Part shown: piece by piece, positions 54,110-62,128 of the stretch
Numbering within the stretch: the stretch's first letter is position 1
Layout: the number at the start of each line of letters is the position of its first letter
Assembly (NCBI GenBank): GCA_038214295.1
Contig: JBBQSA010000002.1
Coordinates: forward strand, 1-64,000
Length of the DNA stretch: 64,000 nt
Direction: 5' to 3'
DNA from: SHZI01 sp038214295
GTDB lineage: Bacteria > Pseudomonadota > Gammaproteobacteria > Steroidobacterales > GCA-2729495
Notes under the pieces: generated by a model
Seen by the model: only the letters and a program-made list of their open reading frames with translations
Database searches by the model: none
What the model was told of the DNA's origin: nothing
Translations under genes and position numbers: made by a program

Positions 54110-55497
54110 CAGTCGTACTGCTCCCGGTAACGTCGGACGACCTGCAGGGCAATGATGTTGAGGATCAGCGTCACCACGAACAGCACCAGGCCAAGGGCAA
54201 AGGCGGCAAGTGTCTTCGGACTGTCGAATTCCTGGTCCCCGACCAGCAGCGTCACGATTTGCACGGTAACGGTAGTGACCGACTCGAGAGGGTTGGCCGT
54301 CAGGTTGGCCGACAGCCCCGCCGCCATAACGACAATCATCGTCTCGCCAATGGCCCGCGACGCAGCCAGCAGCACGCCGCCGACGATGCCTGGAAGGGCC
54401 GCGGGCAGGATTACGCGCTTGATGGTTTCCGACTTGGTCGCCCCAAGCCCGTAGGACCCGTCCCGCATGGCACGGGGCACTGCATTGATGACGTCATCGG
54501 AAAGCGAGGATACGAACGGGATGATCATCACTCCCATCACGAGCCCGGCACCGAGCGCGCTCTCAGAGGCAACGTCCAGCCCGAAGGAGCCACCCAGGTG
54601 CCGAATGGCGGGCGCCACCGTCAAGGCCGCGAAATACCCGTAGACAACCGTCGGTATTCCCGCCAAAACCTCGATCACCGGCTTTACCACCCGGCGCACG
54701 ACCGGCCGGGAGTATTCAGAAAGATAAATCGCGATCATGAGGCCGATCGGGACGGCCACTGTCAGCGCAATTCCTGAGATCAACAGTGTCCCGGCGAACA
54801 GGGGCACAGCGCCGAACGCACCGGACGACCCCACCTGATCGGCCCGGATTGCGGTCTGGGGACTCCAGGTGAGGCCCAGCAGAAAGTCCGAGAACGGGAC
54901 TTGCTGGAAGAAGCGAATGGCCTCGAAAGTGACGGACAGCAGGATCCCGAGCGTGGTCAGGATGGCGACCATGGATGCCGCTATCAACGCCACCTTGATC
55001 GCCATTTCCACATGGTTTCGGGCTCGGAATTGTGGCCGCAGGCGGACCCACGCAGCCGCAAAGCCCGCGAACGCCACCGCGATCAGCAAGCCGGAGAGTA
55101 TCCTCTGCGATGCCGCGCGCAAACTCGTGTAGTGCTCTGCCGCCACAGCAAACTCGGCGCGCCGGCTTTCATCCACCATCTGGCCGGCGGCCAGATTCCG
55201 GATGTCGTTGAGAGTCAGGCTGAGTCGCGCGGGGGACTGGAGCCGCAGTGCGTCCGGCAGGGAGTCGATTACCCGGCCGGTAATCACGGCATCGCTGAAC
55301 GCCGTCCAGGCAAGCAGCAGCACGACGCCGGGCAACACACACCAGAGGGCAGCGTAGTAACCGTAGTAACGCGGCAGCGAGTGCAACCGGCGACCACCCG
55401 TCGTCGTGCGGCCGATGAGCACGGCACGGCGCTTGCCGAGAAAGAATGCAGCAAGCCCCATCGCCGTCAGGATCAGGACAAGGGTCGTCAGGCGCAT
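54109..55497 (-). CDS. pstC: Phosphate ABC transporter permease PstC
   Basis: 462 residues, longer than E. coli PstC (about 320) because of an N-terminal extension with two extra membrane segments and a periplasmic loop. The core has the PstC-type MRDGSYGLGATKSETIKRV coupling helix and IPTVVYGYFAALTVAP. It forms the channel with PstA. A strong hairpin lies between pstS and this gene. Confidence 0.93.
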   Translation of the reverse strand: MRLTTLVLILTAMGLAAFFLGKRRAVLIGRTTTGGRRLHSLPRYYGYYAALWCVLPGVVLLLAWTAFSDAVITGRVIDSLPDALRLQSPARLSLTLNDIRNLAAGQMVDESRRAEFAVAAEHYTSLRAASQRILSGLLIAVAFAGFAAAWVRLRPQFRARNHVEMAIKVALIAASMVAILTTLGILLSVTFEAIRFFQQVPFSDFLLGLTWSPQTAIRADQVGSSGAFGAVPLFAGTLLISGIALTVAVPIGLMIAIYLSEYSRPVVRRVVKPVIEVLAGIPTVVYGYFAALTVAPAIRHLGGSFGLDVASESALGAGLVMGVMIIPFVSSLSDDVINAVPRAMRDGSYGLGATKSETIKRVILPAALPGIVGGVLLAASRAIGETMIVVMAAGLSANLTANPLESVTTVTVQIVTLLVGDQEFDSPKTLAAFALGLVLFVVTLILNIIALQVVRRYREQYD

Positions 55498-55520
55498 CGA
55501 CTGGCAATCATGGTGGCATC

Positions 55521-55561
55521 CCCGGAAAACAAGCGGCAGCCTGCTACTCCAGGCTGCCGCT
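55521..55561 (-). terminator. Hairpin attenuator between pstS and pstC
   Basis: AGCGGCAGCCTG (55532-55543) and CAGGCTGCCGCT (55550-55561) form a perfect 12-bp stem with a 6-nt loop. On the minus strand a TTGTTTTCC tail follows. It should stop most pstS transcripts or protect their 3' end, so the binding protein is made in excess over the membrane subunits. Confidence 0.82.
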
Positions 55562-55603
55562 CGATTCTTGCTTTTCTAGGTTTCCGCGTGCATGGACTCG
55601 GAC

Positions 55604-56668
55604 TCACTTCGGACGGGGCATGGGCTCCATACTGGTGACTCGCTTGAGCACTGCTTGATACTCCGAAGCTGGCAATGGTACCAGCCCTCGGTCTGCCAGA
55701 TAGCCGTCCTCGCCCATGGCCTTCTTGCTCGTGAACTCGGCGACGTACTCCCTGATACCGGGTATCGAACCGATGTGGGCCTTCTTGACGTAGAAAAACA
55801 GCGGCCTGGAAACCGGGTACTTGCCGCTGGCAATGTTCTCGAAGGTCGGAGCCTCGCCATCTATGACCGAGCCCTTGACTGAATCCCCATTCTGCTCGAG
55901 GAAGCTGTAACCGAAGATGCCGACCGCGTTCTTGTTGGCCTTGAGCTTCTGCACAATCAGGTTGTCATTTTCCCCAGCCTCGATGAACTTGCCATCCTCG
56001 CGGATCGTGTAGCAGATCTGCTTGAACTTGTTCTCGTCCTTGTCCTTGATGGCTTTGATCCAGGGAACGGTCTTGCAGCCGCCCTCCATCGCCAGTTCCA
56101 CGAAGGCGTCCCGGGTTCCGGACGTGGGCGGAGGTCCCAGTACTTCGATGGCTTCCACGGGCAGCTTCGGATTTACGTCCCGCCAGGTCTTGTAAGGATT
56201 CGGCACCAGGGTCTCGGAGCCATTCGGGTTCGGGACCTGCTTGGCAAGGGCGAGATAGATGTCCCGCAGCGTCAGCGGAAGGCCGGGACCAGCCTTCGAC
56301 TCGGCCATCACGATACCGTCATAGCCGATCTTCACCTCGACGACCTGGGTTACACCGTTGGCGGCGCACAGTTCCAGCTCTGTCGGCTTTATCGCCCTCG
56401 ACGCATTGGCGATATCGGGGTGCTGAACACCCACGCCACCGCAGAAGAGCTTGATGCCGCCACCGGACCCCGTCGACTCGACCTTGGGGGTCTTGAACTT
56501 GCTGGTTTTGCCGAACTGCTCGGCGACGACAGTGGCAAAGGGATAGACCGTCGACGAGCCGACGATGCTGATGTAGTCGCGGGCCGTCTGGGCAAATGCA
56601 GGGCTTGCTGCGGCGCCGGCCATTGCCAGCGTCACGAGCAGGCCAGTGGTTGAGGGTGTGTACTTCAC
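55604..56668 (-). CDS. pstS: Phosphate-binding protein PstS
   Basis: 354 residues. GTG 56668 has GGAGG 5 nt upstream and begins a signal peptide cut after AFAQ. The ligand-binding signature is ISIVGSSTVYPFATVVAEQF, then ESTGSGGGIKLFC and GPPPTSGTRDAFVELA. It is the periplasmic phosphate receptor of the Pst system. Four Cys in the mature protein could form disulfides. Confidence 0.94.
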   Translation of the reverse strand: MKYTPSTTGLLVTLAMAGAAASPAFAQTARDYISIVGSSTVYPFATVVAEQFGKTSKFKTPKVESTGSGGGIKLFCGGVGVQHPDIANASRAIKPTELELCAANGVTQVVEVKIGYDGIVMAESKAGPGLPLTLRDIYLALAKQVPNPNGSETLVPNPYKTWRDVNPKLPVEAIEVLGPPPTSGTRDAFVELAMEGGCKTVPWIKAIKDKDENKFKQICYTIREDGKFIEAGENDNLIVQKLKANKNAVGIFGYSFLEQNGDSVKGSVIDGEAPTFENIASGKYPVSRPLFFYVKKAHIGSIPGIREYVAEFTSKKAMGEDGYLADRGLVPLPASEYQAVLKRVTSMEPMPRPK

Positions 56669-56742
56669 GTAGACCTCCGAGGGGTTTAAGTCTTGGGACT
56701 CCAACGGAAGGCAGCGTATGCCCCCAATGTTAAGGGAATATT

Positions 56743-57495
56743 TCAGCCGGTGGATCCACCGCCGGGGGAACGGTCGCTCTTGGCTGCCTCCAGCTCCTGT
56801 AGGACCACTTCCCGCTCGGTGTGCCGGATGTCCCTGCCATGGACCAGGTACACGACGTACTCGGCGATGTTCTTGGCATGATCGCCAATGCGCTCCAGCG
56901 CCCTGGCAACCCAGCTCACGTCCATGAAGCGTCGGATGGTTCGCGAGTCTTCCATCATCAGGGAAATGCATTGCCGGGTGATCTGGTCGTACTCCTCGTC
57001 CACCAGCTTGTCTTCCTCGATTACCGCCAGGGCGTCATCGACATCCATGCGGGAAAAGGCGTCCAGGGCATCGTGCAGCATTTCCTGCACGTGCTCTCCG
57101 AGGGCCTTCAGTTCCGTGTAGGACGCGTAGCGCTCGCGATCGCTCGCCAGGTGGGACGCCAGGTAGCCGATCTTCGATGCCTCGTCGCCAACGCGCTCCA
57201 GGTCCGTGATGGTCTTGATGACCGTGACAATAAGGCGCAGGTCCGCCGCCGCCGGCATCCGGGTGGCCAGCAGCTTCCTGCACTCCTCGTCGATATCAAC
57301 CTCGAGCTTGTTGATCTTGTGGTCTTCATTCGAGACGCGGAGACCCATGTCGCTGTCACCGGCGGTAATCGCCTCGACAGCAGTATCGAGGTGCTGCTCG
57401 ACCAGTCCGCCCATGCGCAGCACCTCGCTGCGCAGATGCTCCAGCTCTGCATTGAAGCGCCGTGAAATGTGGTGACTGAAACTTTCCGATTCCAT
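56743..57495 (-). CDS. phoU: Phosphate signalling protein PhoU
   Basis: 250 residues from ATG 57495. Two three-helix repeats with metal-binding E/D motifs: RRFNAELEHLRSEVLRMGGL, TDLERVGDEASKIG in the first and RALERIGDHAKNIAEYVVYL in the second. It links the Pst transporter state to PhoR. Here it lies between phoR and pstS, not after pstB. Confidence 0.95.
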   Translation of the reverse strand: MESESFSHHISRRFNAELEHLRSEVLRMGGLVEQHLDTAVEAITAGDSDMGLRVSNEDHKINKLEVDIDEECRKLLATRMPAAADLRLIVTVIKTITDLERVGDEASKIGYLASHLASDRERYASYTELKALGEHVQEMLHDALDAFSRMDVDDALAVIEEDKLVDEEYDQITRQCISLMMEDSRTIRRFMDVSWVARALERIGDHAKNIAEYVVYLVHGRDIRHTEREVVLQELEAAKSDRSPGGGSTG

Positions 57496-57547
57496 ATGGT
57501 GACTCCTCGCCGTGGGGCGGGTCGCGCGGGCACAAAAAAAGAGAATA

Positions 57548-58837
57548 TCAGGATAAGGCCAGCCGGTTCGGGGGGAAGTGGCAGACAAAAGTACTGCCGT
57601 GGCCCAGTCGGCTCCGGATTTCCAGCTCCGCGTCGTGCCGGCGAAGGGCATGTTTGACGATGGCAAGGCCAAGTCCTGTGCCACCACGCTCCCGCGCGCG
57701 TCCGCCATCCGCGCGGTAGAAGCGCTCGGTAACCCGGGGGATATCCTCCTCCGAGATCCCGATCCCGGTGTCCTTGACGACCAGGTGACCGCCCTCCCCG
57801 TCGACGGTCCAGCGGATGATGACCTCGCCGTCCGGCGGGGTGTAGCGCACCGCGTTCACCACGAGGTTCGATACCACGGACTGAAGTTCGGTTTCTTCCC
57901 CGAGGAGGTTTGCCGGACTCTCGATTTCTATCTCGATGTTGCCGGGGTGATTCGGCAGCGCGAAGGCTTCCTTTTTCGCCACGGACAACATCGCGGCGAC
58001 GTCGACGACGCGGTCCTTGGCGACCGACTGGCCGGACTCCAGCTTGGACAACTGCAGCAGATCCTCGACGAGCCTGCGCATGCGCAGCGATTGATCCTGC
58101 ATCACGTTGATCGGCGGCTTCCAGCTCGCCGGGATGCGGTCATCTTCCGCCAGGGCATCCAGGTAGCCCATGATCACGGTCAGTGGCGACCGAAGTTCGT
58201 GGGACGCGTTGGCGACGAAATCCCGCCGCACCCGTTCGATCTTGACCCGTTGACTGACGTCACGGACCAGCAGCAGGGTTTGCTCGGGCCCGTAGGGAAT
58301 GAGCCGGCAGGACAGCCAGGTGTCGCCGCCCACGGGAGACGGGATGTCCACCGCCTGCCGTTCTCCCGGATTGTTCAGGTAGGCAATGAAATCCGGGTAA
58401 CGCAGCAGGTTCTCGATGCGTTGGCCGCGATCCCGGCGGCCCTTGAGCCCGAGCAGGCTCCGGGCGGCCTGGTTGTAGTTGACGATCTCGTGGTGGGCAT
58501 TGAGGATCACACCGCCGTCCGGGAACGCCTCGGTGGAGGCCCTGAGGTCCTTCAGCAACTTCCGAAAGCGCTTTCCCCGGCGCTTCGCCTTGCCCTTGAT
58601 GAACTGGATCTTGGCAAACACCGGTGGCCAGACCCCGTCCCCATCCGGGATTTCCGCGATCTGCCCGGCCGCCAGCCAGCGCTCGAGTCGATACAGGTTA
58701 TAGAGCTGCCAGATGAGCAACCCTAGCGCGACCAGGAGTATTCCGAGCGTGACGCGGTCGTAGAGGTACCCGATGCACCCGCCGGCCAGCAGCGCGATGC
58801 CGTACCGGAGAAGTGTCCAGTTCCAGACCTTCGGCAT
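57548..58837 (-). CDS. phoR: Phosphate sensor histidine kinase PhoR
   Basis: 429 residues. Two closely spaced membrane segments (about 12-46) without a large periplasmic domain, a PAS domain (about 98-200), the phosphoacceptor His213 in NASHELRSPLTVIMGY, and an ATPase domain with N-box NLVVNAVRY, DTGIGISEED and GGTGLGLAIVKH. This is the PhoR architecture. The gene is 3 bp downstream of phoB. Confidence 0.95.
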   Translation of the reverse strand: MPKVWNWTLLRYGIALLAGGCIGYLYDRVTLGILLVALGLLIWQLYNLYRLERWLAAGQIAEIPDGDGVWPPVFAKIQFIKGKAKRRGKRFRKLLKDLRASTEAFPDGGVILNAHHEIVNYNQAARSLLGLKGRRDRGQRIENLLRYPDFIAYLNNPGERQAVDIPSPVGGDTWLSCRLIPYGPEQTLLLVRDVSQRVKIERVRRDFVANASHELRSPLTVIMGYLDALAEDDRIPASWKPPINVMQDQSLRMRRLVEDLLQLSKLESGQSVAKDRVVDVAAMLSVAKKEAFALPNHPGNIEIEIESPANLLGEETELQSVVSNLVVNAVRYTPPDGEVIIRWTVDGEGGHLVVKDTGIGISEEDIPRVTERFYRADGGRARERGGTGLGLAIVKHALRRHDAELEIRSRLGHGSTFVCHFPPNRLALS

Positions 58838-58840
58838 GCT

Positions 58841-59527
58841 TCAGTGAACGGAGAAGCGGTAGCCGGAGCCCCTGACCGTCTGGATGTACTGGTCCACCTT
58901 GAATTCCTCCAGCACTTTCCGCAGCCGCCTTACATGCACGTCGACGGTCCGCTCTTCGACGTAGACATTCTGGCCCCAGACCGAGTCGAGCAGCTGTGCG
59001 CGACTGTACACCCTGTCCGGATTCTCCATCAGAAACTTGAGCAACCGATACTCCGTGGGACCCGGCGCGATTTCAACGTCCTGGGCAAAGACCCGGTGAC
59101 TGACCGGATCGAGCCGCAGGTCACCGGCGATGAGTGGCTCGTCCGACGCGGGCGCCGCCCGGCGCAGGACGGCATTGATCCGCGACAGCAATTCGCGCGG
59201 CGAGAAAGGCTTGGTGATGTAGTCGTCGGCCCCGCCGTCCAGGCCGAGAAGCTTGTCGCGCTCCTCGGCCCTCGCGGTGAGCATGATGATCGGGATATCC
59301 CGGTTGGCTTCCTCGCGCCGAAGAGTGCGGGTGAGTTCGAGACCGCTGGAATCCGGCAACATCCAGTCCACGAGCAGGAGATCCGGCCGGGCATCGGCAA
59401 TACGGAGACGGGCCGAGGAGCAATCCTGAGCCTCCTGCACCTCAAAACCCGCTCGGCTCAGGTTGAAAGCGATCATCTGCCGAATCGGCGCTTCGTCTTC
59501 GACGACGAGAATCCTGCGTGCGGTCAT
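58841..59527 (-). CDS. phoB: Phosphate regulon response regulator PhoB
   Basis: 228 residues from ATG 59527. The receiver has Glu10-Asp11, phosphoacceptor Asp54 (LLVDWMLPD), Thr84 and Lys106 (DDYITKPFSP). The winged helix has ERTVDVHVRRLRKVLE and ends RGSGYRFSVH. It is close to E. coli PhoB in sequence. A weak Pho-box-like pair lies about 46 bp upstream. Confidence 0.95.
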   Translation of the reverse strand: MTARRILVVEDEAPIRQMIAFNLSRAGFEVQEAQDCSSARLRIADARPDLLLVDWMLPDSSGLELTRTLRREEANRDIPIIMLTARAEERDKLLGLDGGADDYITKPFSPRELLSRINAVLRRAAPASDEPLIAGDLRLDPVSHRVFAQDVEIAPGPTEYRLLKFLMENPDRVYSRAQLLDSVWGQNVYVEERTVDVHVRRLRKVLEEFKVDQYIQTVRGSGYRFSVH

Positions 59528-59572
59528 AAAATTCCATCGCAATCCTGTTGCCGCGGATTGGAACAGGGTTGT

Positions 59573-59590
59573 ATTACAGCAGGGTTACGG
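59573..59590 (-). promoter_or_regulatory. Weak Pho-box-like pair upstream of phoB
   Basis: On the minus strand CCGTAAC-CCTG-CTGTAAT: two half-sites with the 11-bp Pho-box period, about 10 of 18 consensus positions. The distance to the start codon (about 46 bp) is the same as for the better boxes at 62069-62112. Autoregulation of phoB is common. Confidence 0.3.
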
Positions 59591-59655
59591 ACCCAAGGCA
59601 TAGGCCCTGCCATGGTGACGCCCGAGGGGCTACCCGGGGTCGTCCAGGGTAGGCA

Positions 59656-60339
59656 TTACCCGAAACGGTAACCGAAGCCCCGGACCGTTTGCAGCAGGTT
59701 CTCGCAGGAATGCGGCTCCAGGGCGGCCCGGAGCCTGCGCACGTGCACATCGACGGTTCGTTCGCCGATACCACTTCGACGCCGCCAGACCTGGTCGAGC
59801 AGGTGCCTGCGCGCGAGGACCCGCCCCTGGTTCTCCATGAAATAAGCCATCAGGCGGTACTCGGCGGGCGCCAGCTCCAGCTCCAGCTCATTGGGTCCAA
59901 CGGTCACTTTGTGCCCCAGCTTGTCCAGACGCACGGGACCGACCTGAAGGACGTTTTCGAGGGCGCTGGCGGCAGGCCTACGCAGCGCAGCATGAACCCG
60001 CGCCAGCAGTTCCTCCGCCCGGACGGGCTTTGTCAGGTAGTCATCCACACCACTATCCAGGGCACTGGCAATCATCACGGCATCGGCCTGGTCACTGAGA
60101 ATGAGGACCCGGCCCAGCCGCCCGTTGGCATGCTTGCGGAGAAAGCTGGCGAGCTCGAGGCCGGACATGTCCCGCAACATCCAGTCCAAAATCGCCATAT
60201 CGATCGCACCGTGCTCAAGGAATTCCACGGCGGTCGTGGCGTCAGCTACGCAGGCGACTTCGTGGCCAGCCGCTTTCAGGTGCTCAGCGACCCATTCGCG
60301 GTCAGTGCTGTTGCCATCGACGACGAGAATACGGGTCAC
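59656..60339 (-). CDS. PhoB-like OmpR-family response regulator, orphan with altered acidic pocket
   Basis: 227 residues from GTG 60339. The receiver has phosphoacceptor Asp52 (AILDWMLRDMSG), Ser82 and Lys104 (DDYLTKPV). The Mg-binding acidic pair is Asp8-Gly9 (LVVDGNS), so one metal ligand is lost. The DNA-binding domain (ERTVDVHVRRLRAALE) and the C-terminal RGFGYRFG are very close to PhoB's. No kinase of its own is adjacent, and phoB follows 128 bp downstream. Probably a duplicate of phoB that has diverged, maybe acting without normal phosphorylation. Confidence 0.88.
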   Translation of the reverse strand: MTRILVVDGNSTDREWVAEHLKAAGHEVACVADATTAVEFLEHGAIDMAILDWMLRDMSGLELASFLRKHANGRLGRVLILSDQADAVMIASALDSGVDDYLTKPVRAEELLARVHAALRRPAASALENVLQVGPVRLDKLGHKVTVGPNELELELAPAEYRLMAYFMENQGRVLARRHLLDQVWRRRSGIGERTVDVHVRRLRAALEPHSCENLLQTVRGFGYRFG

Positions 60340-60409
60340 GGTCTGCTGTAACAGGCCCTAGAAGGTAAGGTCTATCCTGTGCCCGGTTGGTTGCAGCCAA
60401 TTTACCGGA

Positions 60410-60427
60410 CTGTTGCCTTTCTGTTAC
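60410..60427 (+). promoter_or_regulatory. Pho-box-like direct repeat next to the CHAD remnant
   Basis: CTGTTGC-CTTT-CTGTTAC on the plus strand: two half-sites 11 bp apart, with both CTGT cores intact. It points away from the regulator at 60339 and no gene starts close by in its direction, so it may be a relic or chance. Confidence 0.25.
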
Positions 60428-60439
60428 GGATGGATTGCC

Positions 60440-61024
60440 GAGGGGACCCGGCTGTTGCCGCAGCAGACTGTCGAGCACACGCAACTGGCTGGCAGCATGC
60501 TTCACCTGCCGGCGCCAGTCGTGAAACTCGGCGGCCGCCGAGTCCGGACGAAGCCCGAGGTATCCGGACTAGCAGCGCCGCCACATGCGCTCCGGTCCGC
60601 GCTGCAGGTCGCGGCGAACGAGGTCCTCCAGCGGTGCCCAAGCCAGGCGACGATCAGCGCACCTCAGATCGATACACGCCAGGTCGATCTGGCTACGCAA
60701 ATTGCAAAGGTTGCGCTCGAACTCAGAGACTGCCCGGACAGCCAGCGATTCCCGCAATACCGCCACCGACTCCGCGAATCCGGGTTCGGTCAACTGACCT
60801 TGCCGGTAGTCCAGGCACTCGACGATGGCGACGTAGGGCATTGCGGGCCGCAACAGCTGGGCAACCGCCTGTGCCCGCTTGCAGGCCTGGCGCGCCCGGT
60901 GAATCGCGCGGGCCGGCTGCGATTCCCACGAGGAAAGCAGTTCAATGATGCGGGCGTTCTGCTCGCGGAGCACGCCCCGCACGGCCTTGCCGGTGGCCTC
61001 CCCGGGCCGGATGAGATACGCCAT
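60440..61024 (-). pseudogene. CHAD-domain gene broken by an in-frame stop
   Basis: The first 151 codons from ATG 61024 encode the N-terminal half of a CHAD domain (IHRARQACKRAQAVAQLLRP, a His/Arg helix). A TAG at 60569-60571 ends it. In the same frame beyond the stop the second CHAD repeat is still readable (EFHDWRRQVKHAASQLRVL), then the similarity ends about 60440. CHAD domains bind polyphosphate. The stop and missing C-terminus make this a decayed gene, or a short N-terminal product. It lies next to the phosphate regulon. Confidence 0.75.
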
Positions 61025-61098
61025 GCTCGTGGTCCTGCCGGTTTTTTCGCTATGCTTTCCCGGTCATCATCTATTAACTCTAGCAGCCCGGAAAAACC

Positions 61099-61473
61099 AT
61101 GGCCAAACACGGTAAACGTGGACTACGCCGCCTACTCGATGCCATGGGCTACTCGGCGGCAGGCCTGACCTCCGCGTGGCATGGCGAGGAAGCCTTCCGC
61201 CAGGAGGTTCTACTGGGCGTCGTCCTGGTCCCTCTGGCCCTGTGGCTCGGACAGACGAACTTCGAGCGACTGCTTCTCGTTGCTTCCTGGCTGCTGGTGA
61301 TGATCGTCGAGATACTGAACACCGCCGTGGAGGCGACCGTGGACAGGATCAGCGACGAGACGCACCCGCTATCCGGTCAGGCGAAAGATCTCGGATCGGC
61401 TGCGGTGCTCCTGAGCCTGCTGCTGGCCTTGCTGGTGTGGGGCACTGTCGCGTGGGAGCACTTTGCCGCCTGA
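61099..61473 (+). CDS. dgkA: Diacylglycerol kinase
   Basis: 124 residues with three membrane helices. The catalytic motif is EILNTAVEATVDRISDETHPLSGQAKDLGSAAV in form, beginning with Glu and Asn of EILNTAVE. It phosphorylates diacylglycerol to phosphatidic acid and recycles lipid by-products. A TATGCT hexamer about 45 bp upstream could be its -10 box. Convergent with the PAP2 gene. Confidence 0.95.
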   Translation: MAKHGKRGLRRLLDAMGYSAAGLTSAWHGEEAFRQEVLLGVVLVPLALWLGQTNFERLLLVASWLLVMIVEILNTAVEATVDRISDETHPLSGQAKDLGSAAVLLSLLLALLVWGTVAWEHFAA

Positions 61474-61475
61474 TA

Positions 61476-62021
61476 TCAGGCGGCTATCAGCGCCAGGCTC
61501 AGCGCGGCGATCAGCCAGCCGAGCAATGCTCCGGCGAGCACATCGCTGGGATAGTGCAGGCCGAGCACGACCCGGGAGAGCGCCACGCTGGCCGCGAAGG
61601 GAAGCACCAGAATCATTGTCTGCGGGTAGTATTTCGCCAGCATCACAGAGAAGCTCACGGCATGGAGCGTGTGCCCCGACGGGAAGCTGTAGCGGTCGAG
61701 GGGCATGACGAGTGCCGTGATCCCCCGTTGGGAATGGAAAGGCCGCTCCCGCACCAGGCGGTTCTTCAGGGCCTTGTAGATCACGACCCCGGCGCCGCCA
61801 GTAAGCGCCATGTGCAGCCCAGGAAGAAGGGCATCAGTCCCGAAGACCAGGGGCAGTGATATAAGCAGCGCGCACCAGGCGATGCCATCACCGAGCCGGC
61901 TGACTGCCGCGAAGTAGTTGCGGACTACGCCGTGGCGACCCGTCGAATTGATCCGCCGGCACAGGCAGGCTTCAAGGGCGTCCAGACGCGTGAACGCGGC
62001 GGGGAGGCTCTGGTCCAGCAT
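61476..62021 (-). CDS. PAP2-family membrane phosphatase
   Basis: 181 residues with about five membrane segments. The phosphatase motifs are KNRLVRERPF (KX6RP), then YSFPSGHTLHAV (PSGH), and SRVVLGLHYPSDVLAG (SRX5HX3D), all intact. It removes phosphate from a lipid such as phosphatidic acid, undecaprenyl pyrophosphate or PGP. Four Pho-box half-sites lie 47-91 bp upstream, so it is probably induced by phosphate limitation. Its stop is 2 bp from that of dgkA, whose reaction it would reverse. Confidence 0.9.
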   Translation of the reverse strand: MLDQSLPAAFTRLDALEACLCRRINSTGRHGVVRNYFAAVSRLGDGIAWCALLISLPLVFGTDALLPGLHMALTGGAGVVIYKALKNRLVRERPFHSQRGITALVMPLDRYSFPSGHTLHAVSFSVMLAKYYPQTMILVLPFAASVALSRVVLGLHYPSDVLAGALLGWLIAALSLALIAA

Positions 62022-62068
62022 CGGTGTAACGCTCCGGCTGTGGCTTGGACCCGCACAGCATCGGCGCT

Positions 62069-62112
62069 CTTCCTGACAGTATCCTGACGATCCAGTGACA
62101 CTTTAATTACAG
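62069..62112 (-). promoter_or_regulatory. Tandem Pho boxes upstream of the PAP2 gene
   Basis: Read on the minus strand, four consecutive 11-mers begin CTGTAAT, GTGTCAC, TCGTCAG and CTGTCAG. The first pair matches 15 of 18 positions of the E. coli Pho box. A GATGCT (62057-62062) 10 bp after the last half-site could be the -10 box. PhoB and PhoR are encoded 2.5 kb away. Confidence 0.75.
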
Positions 62113-62128
62113 GCTACGTTGATTTGTT

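Noticed and set aside
56669..56742. A Pho box upstream of pstS
   Set aside because: No TGT/TGTCA half-sites with 11-bp spacing were found between phoU and pstS. Transcription may come from upstream.
59562..59579. A second Pho-box phase upstream of phoB using the two CTGT cores of CTGTAAT and CCTGTTC
   Set aside because: The cores are 13 bp apart, not 11. Only the CCGTAAC/CTGTAAT pair at 59573-59590 has the right period, and that pair is weak.
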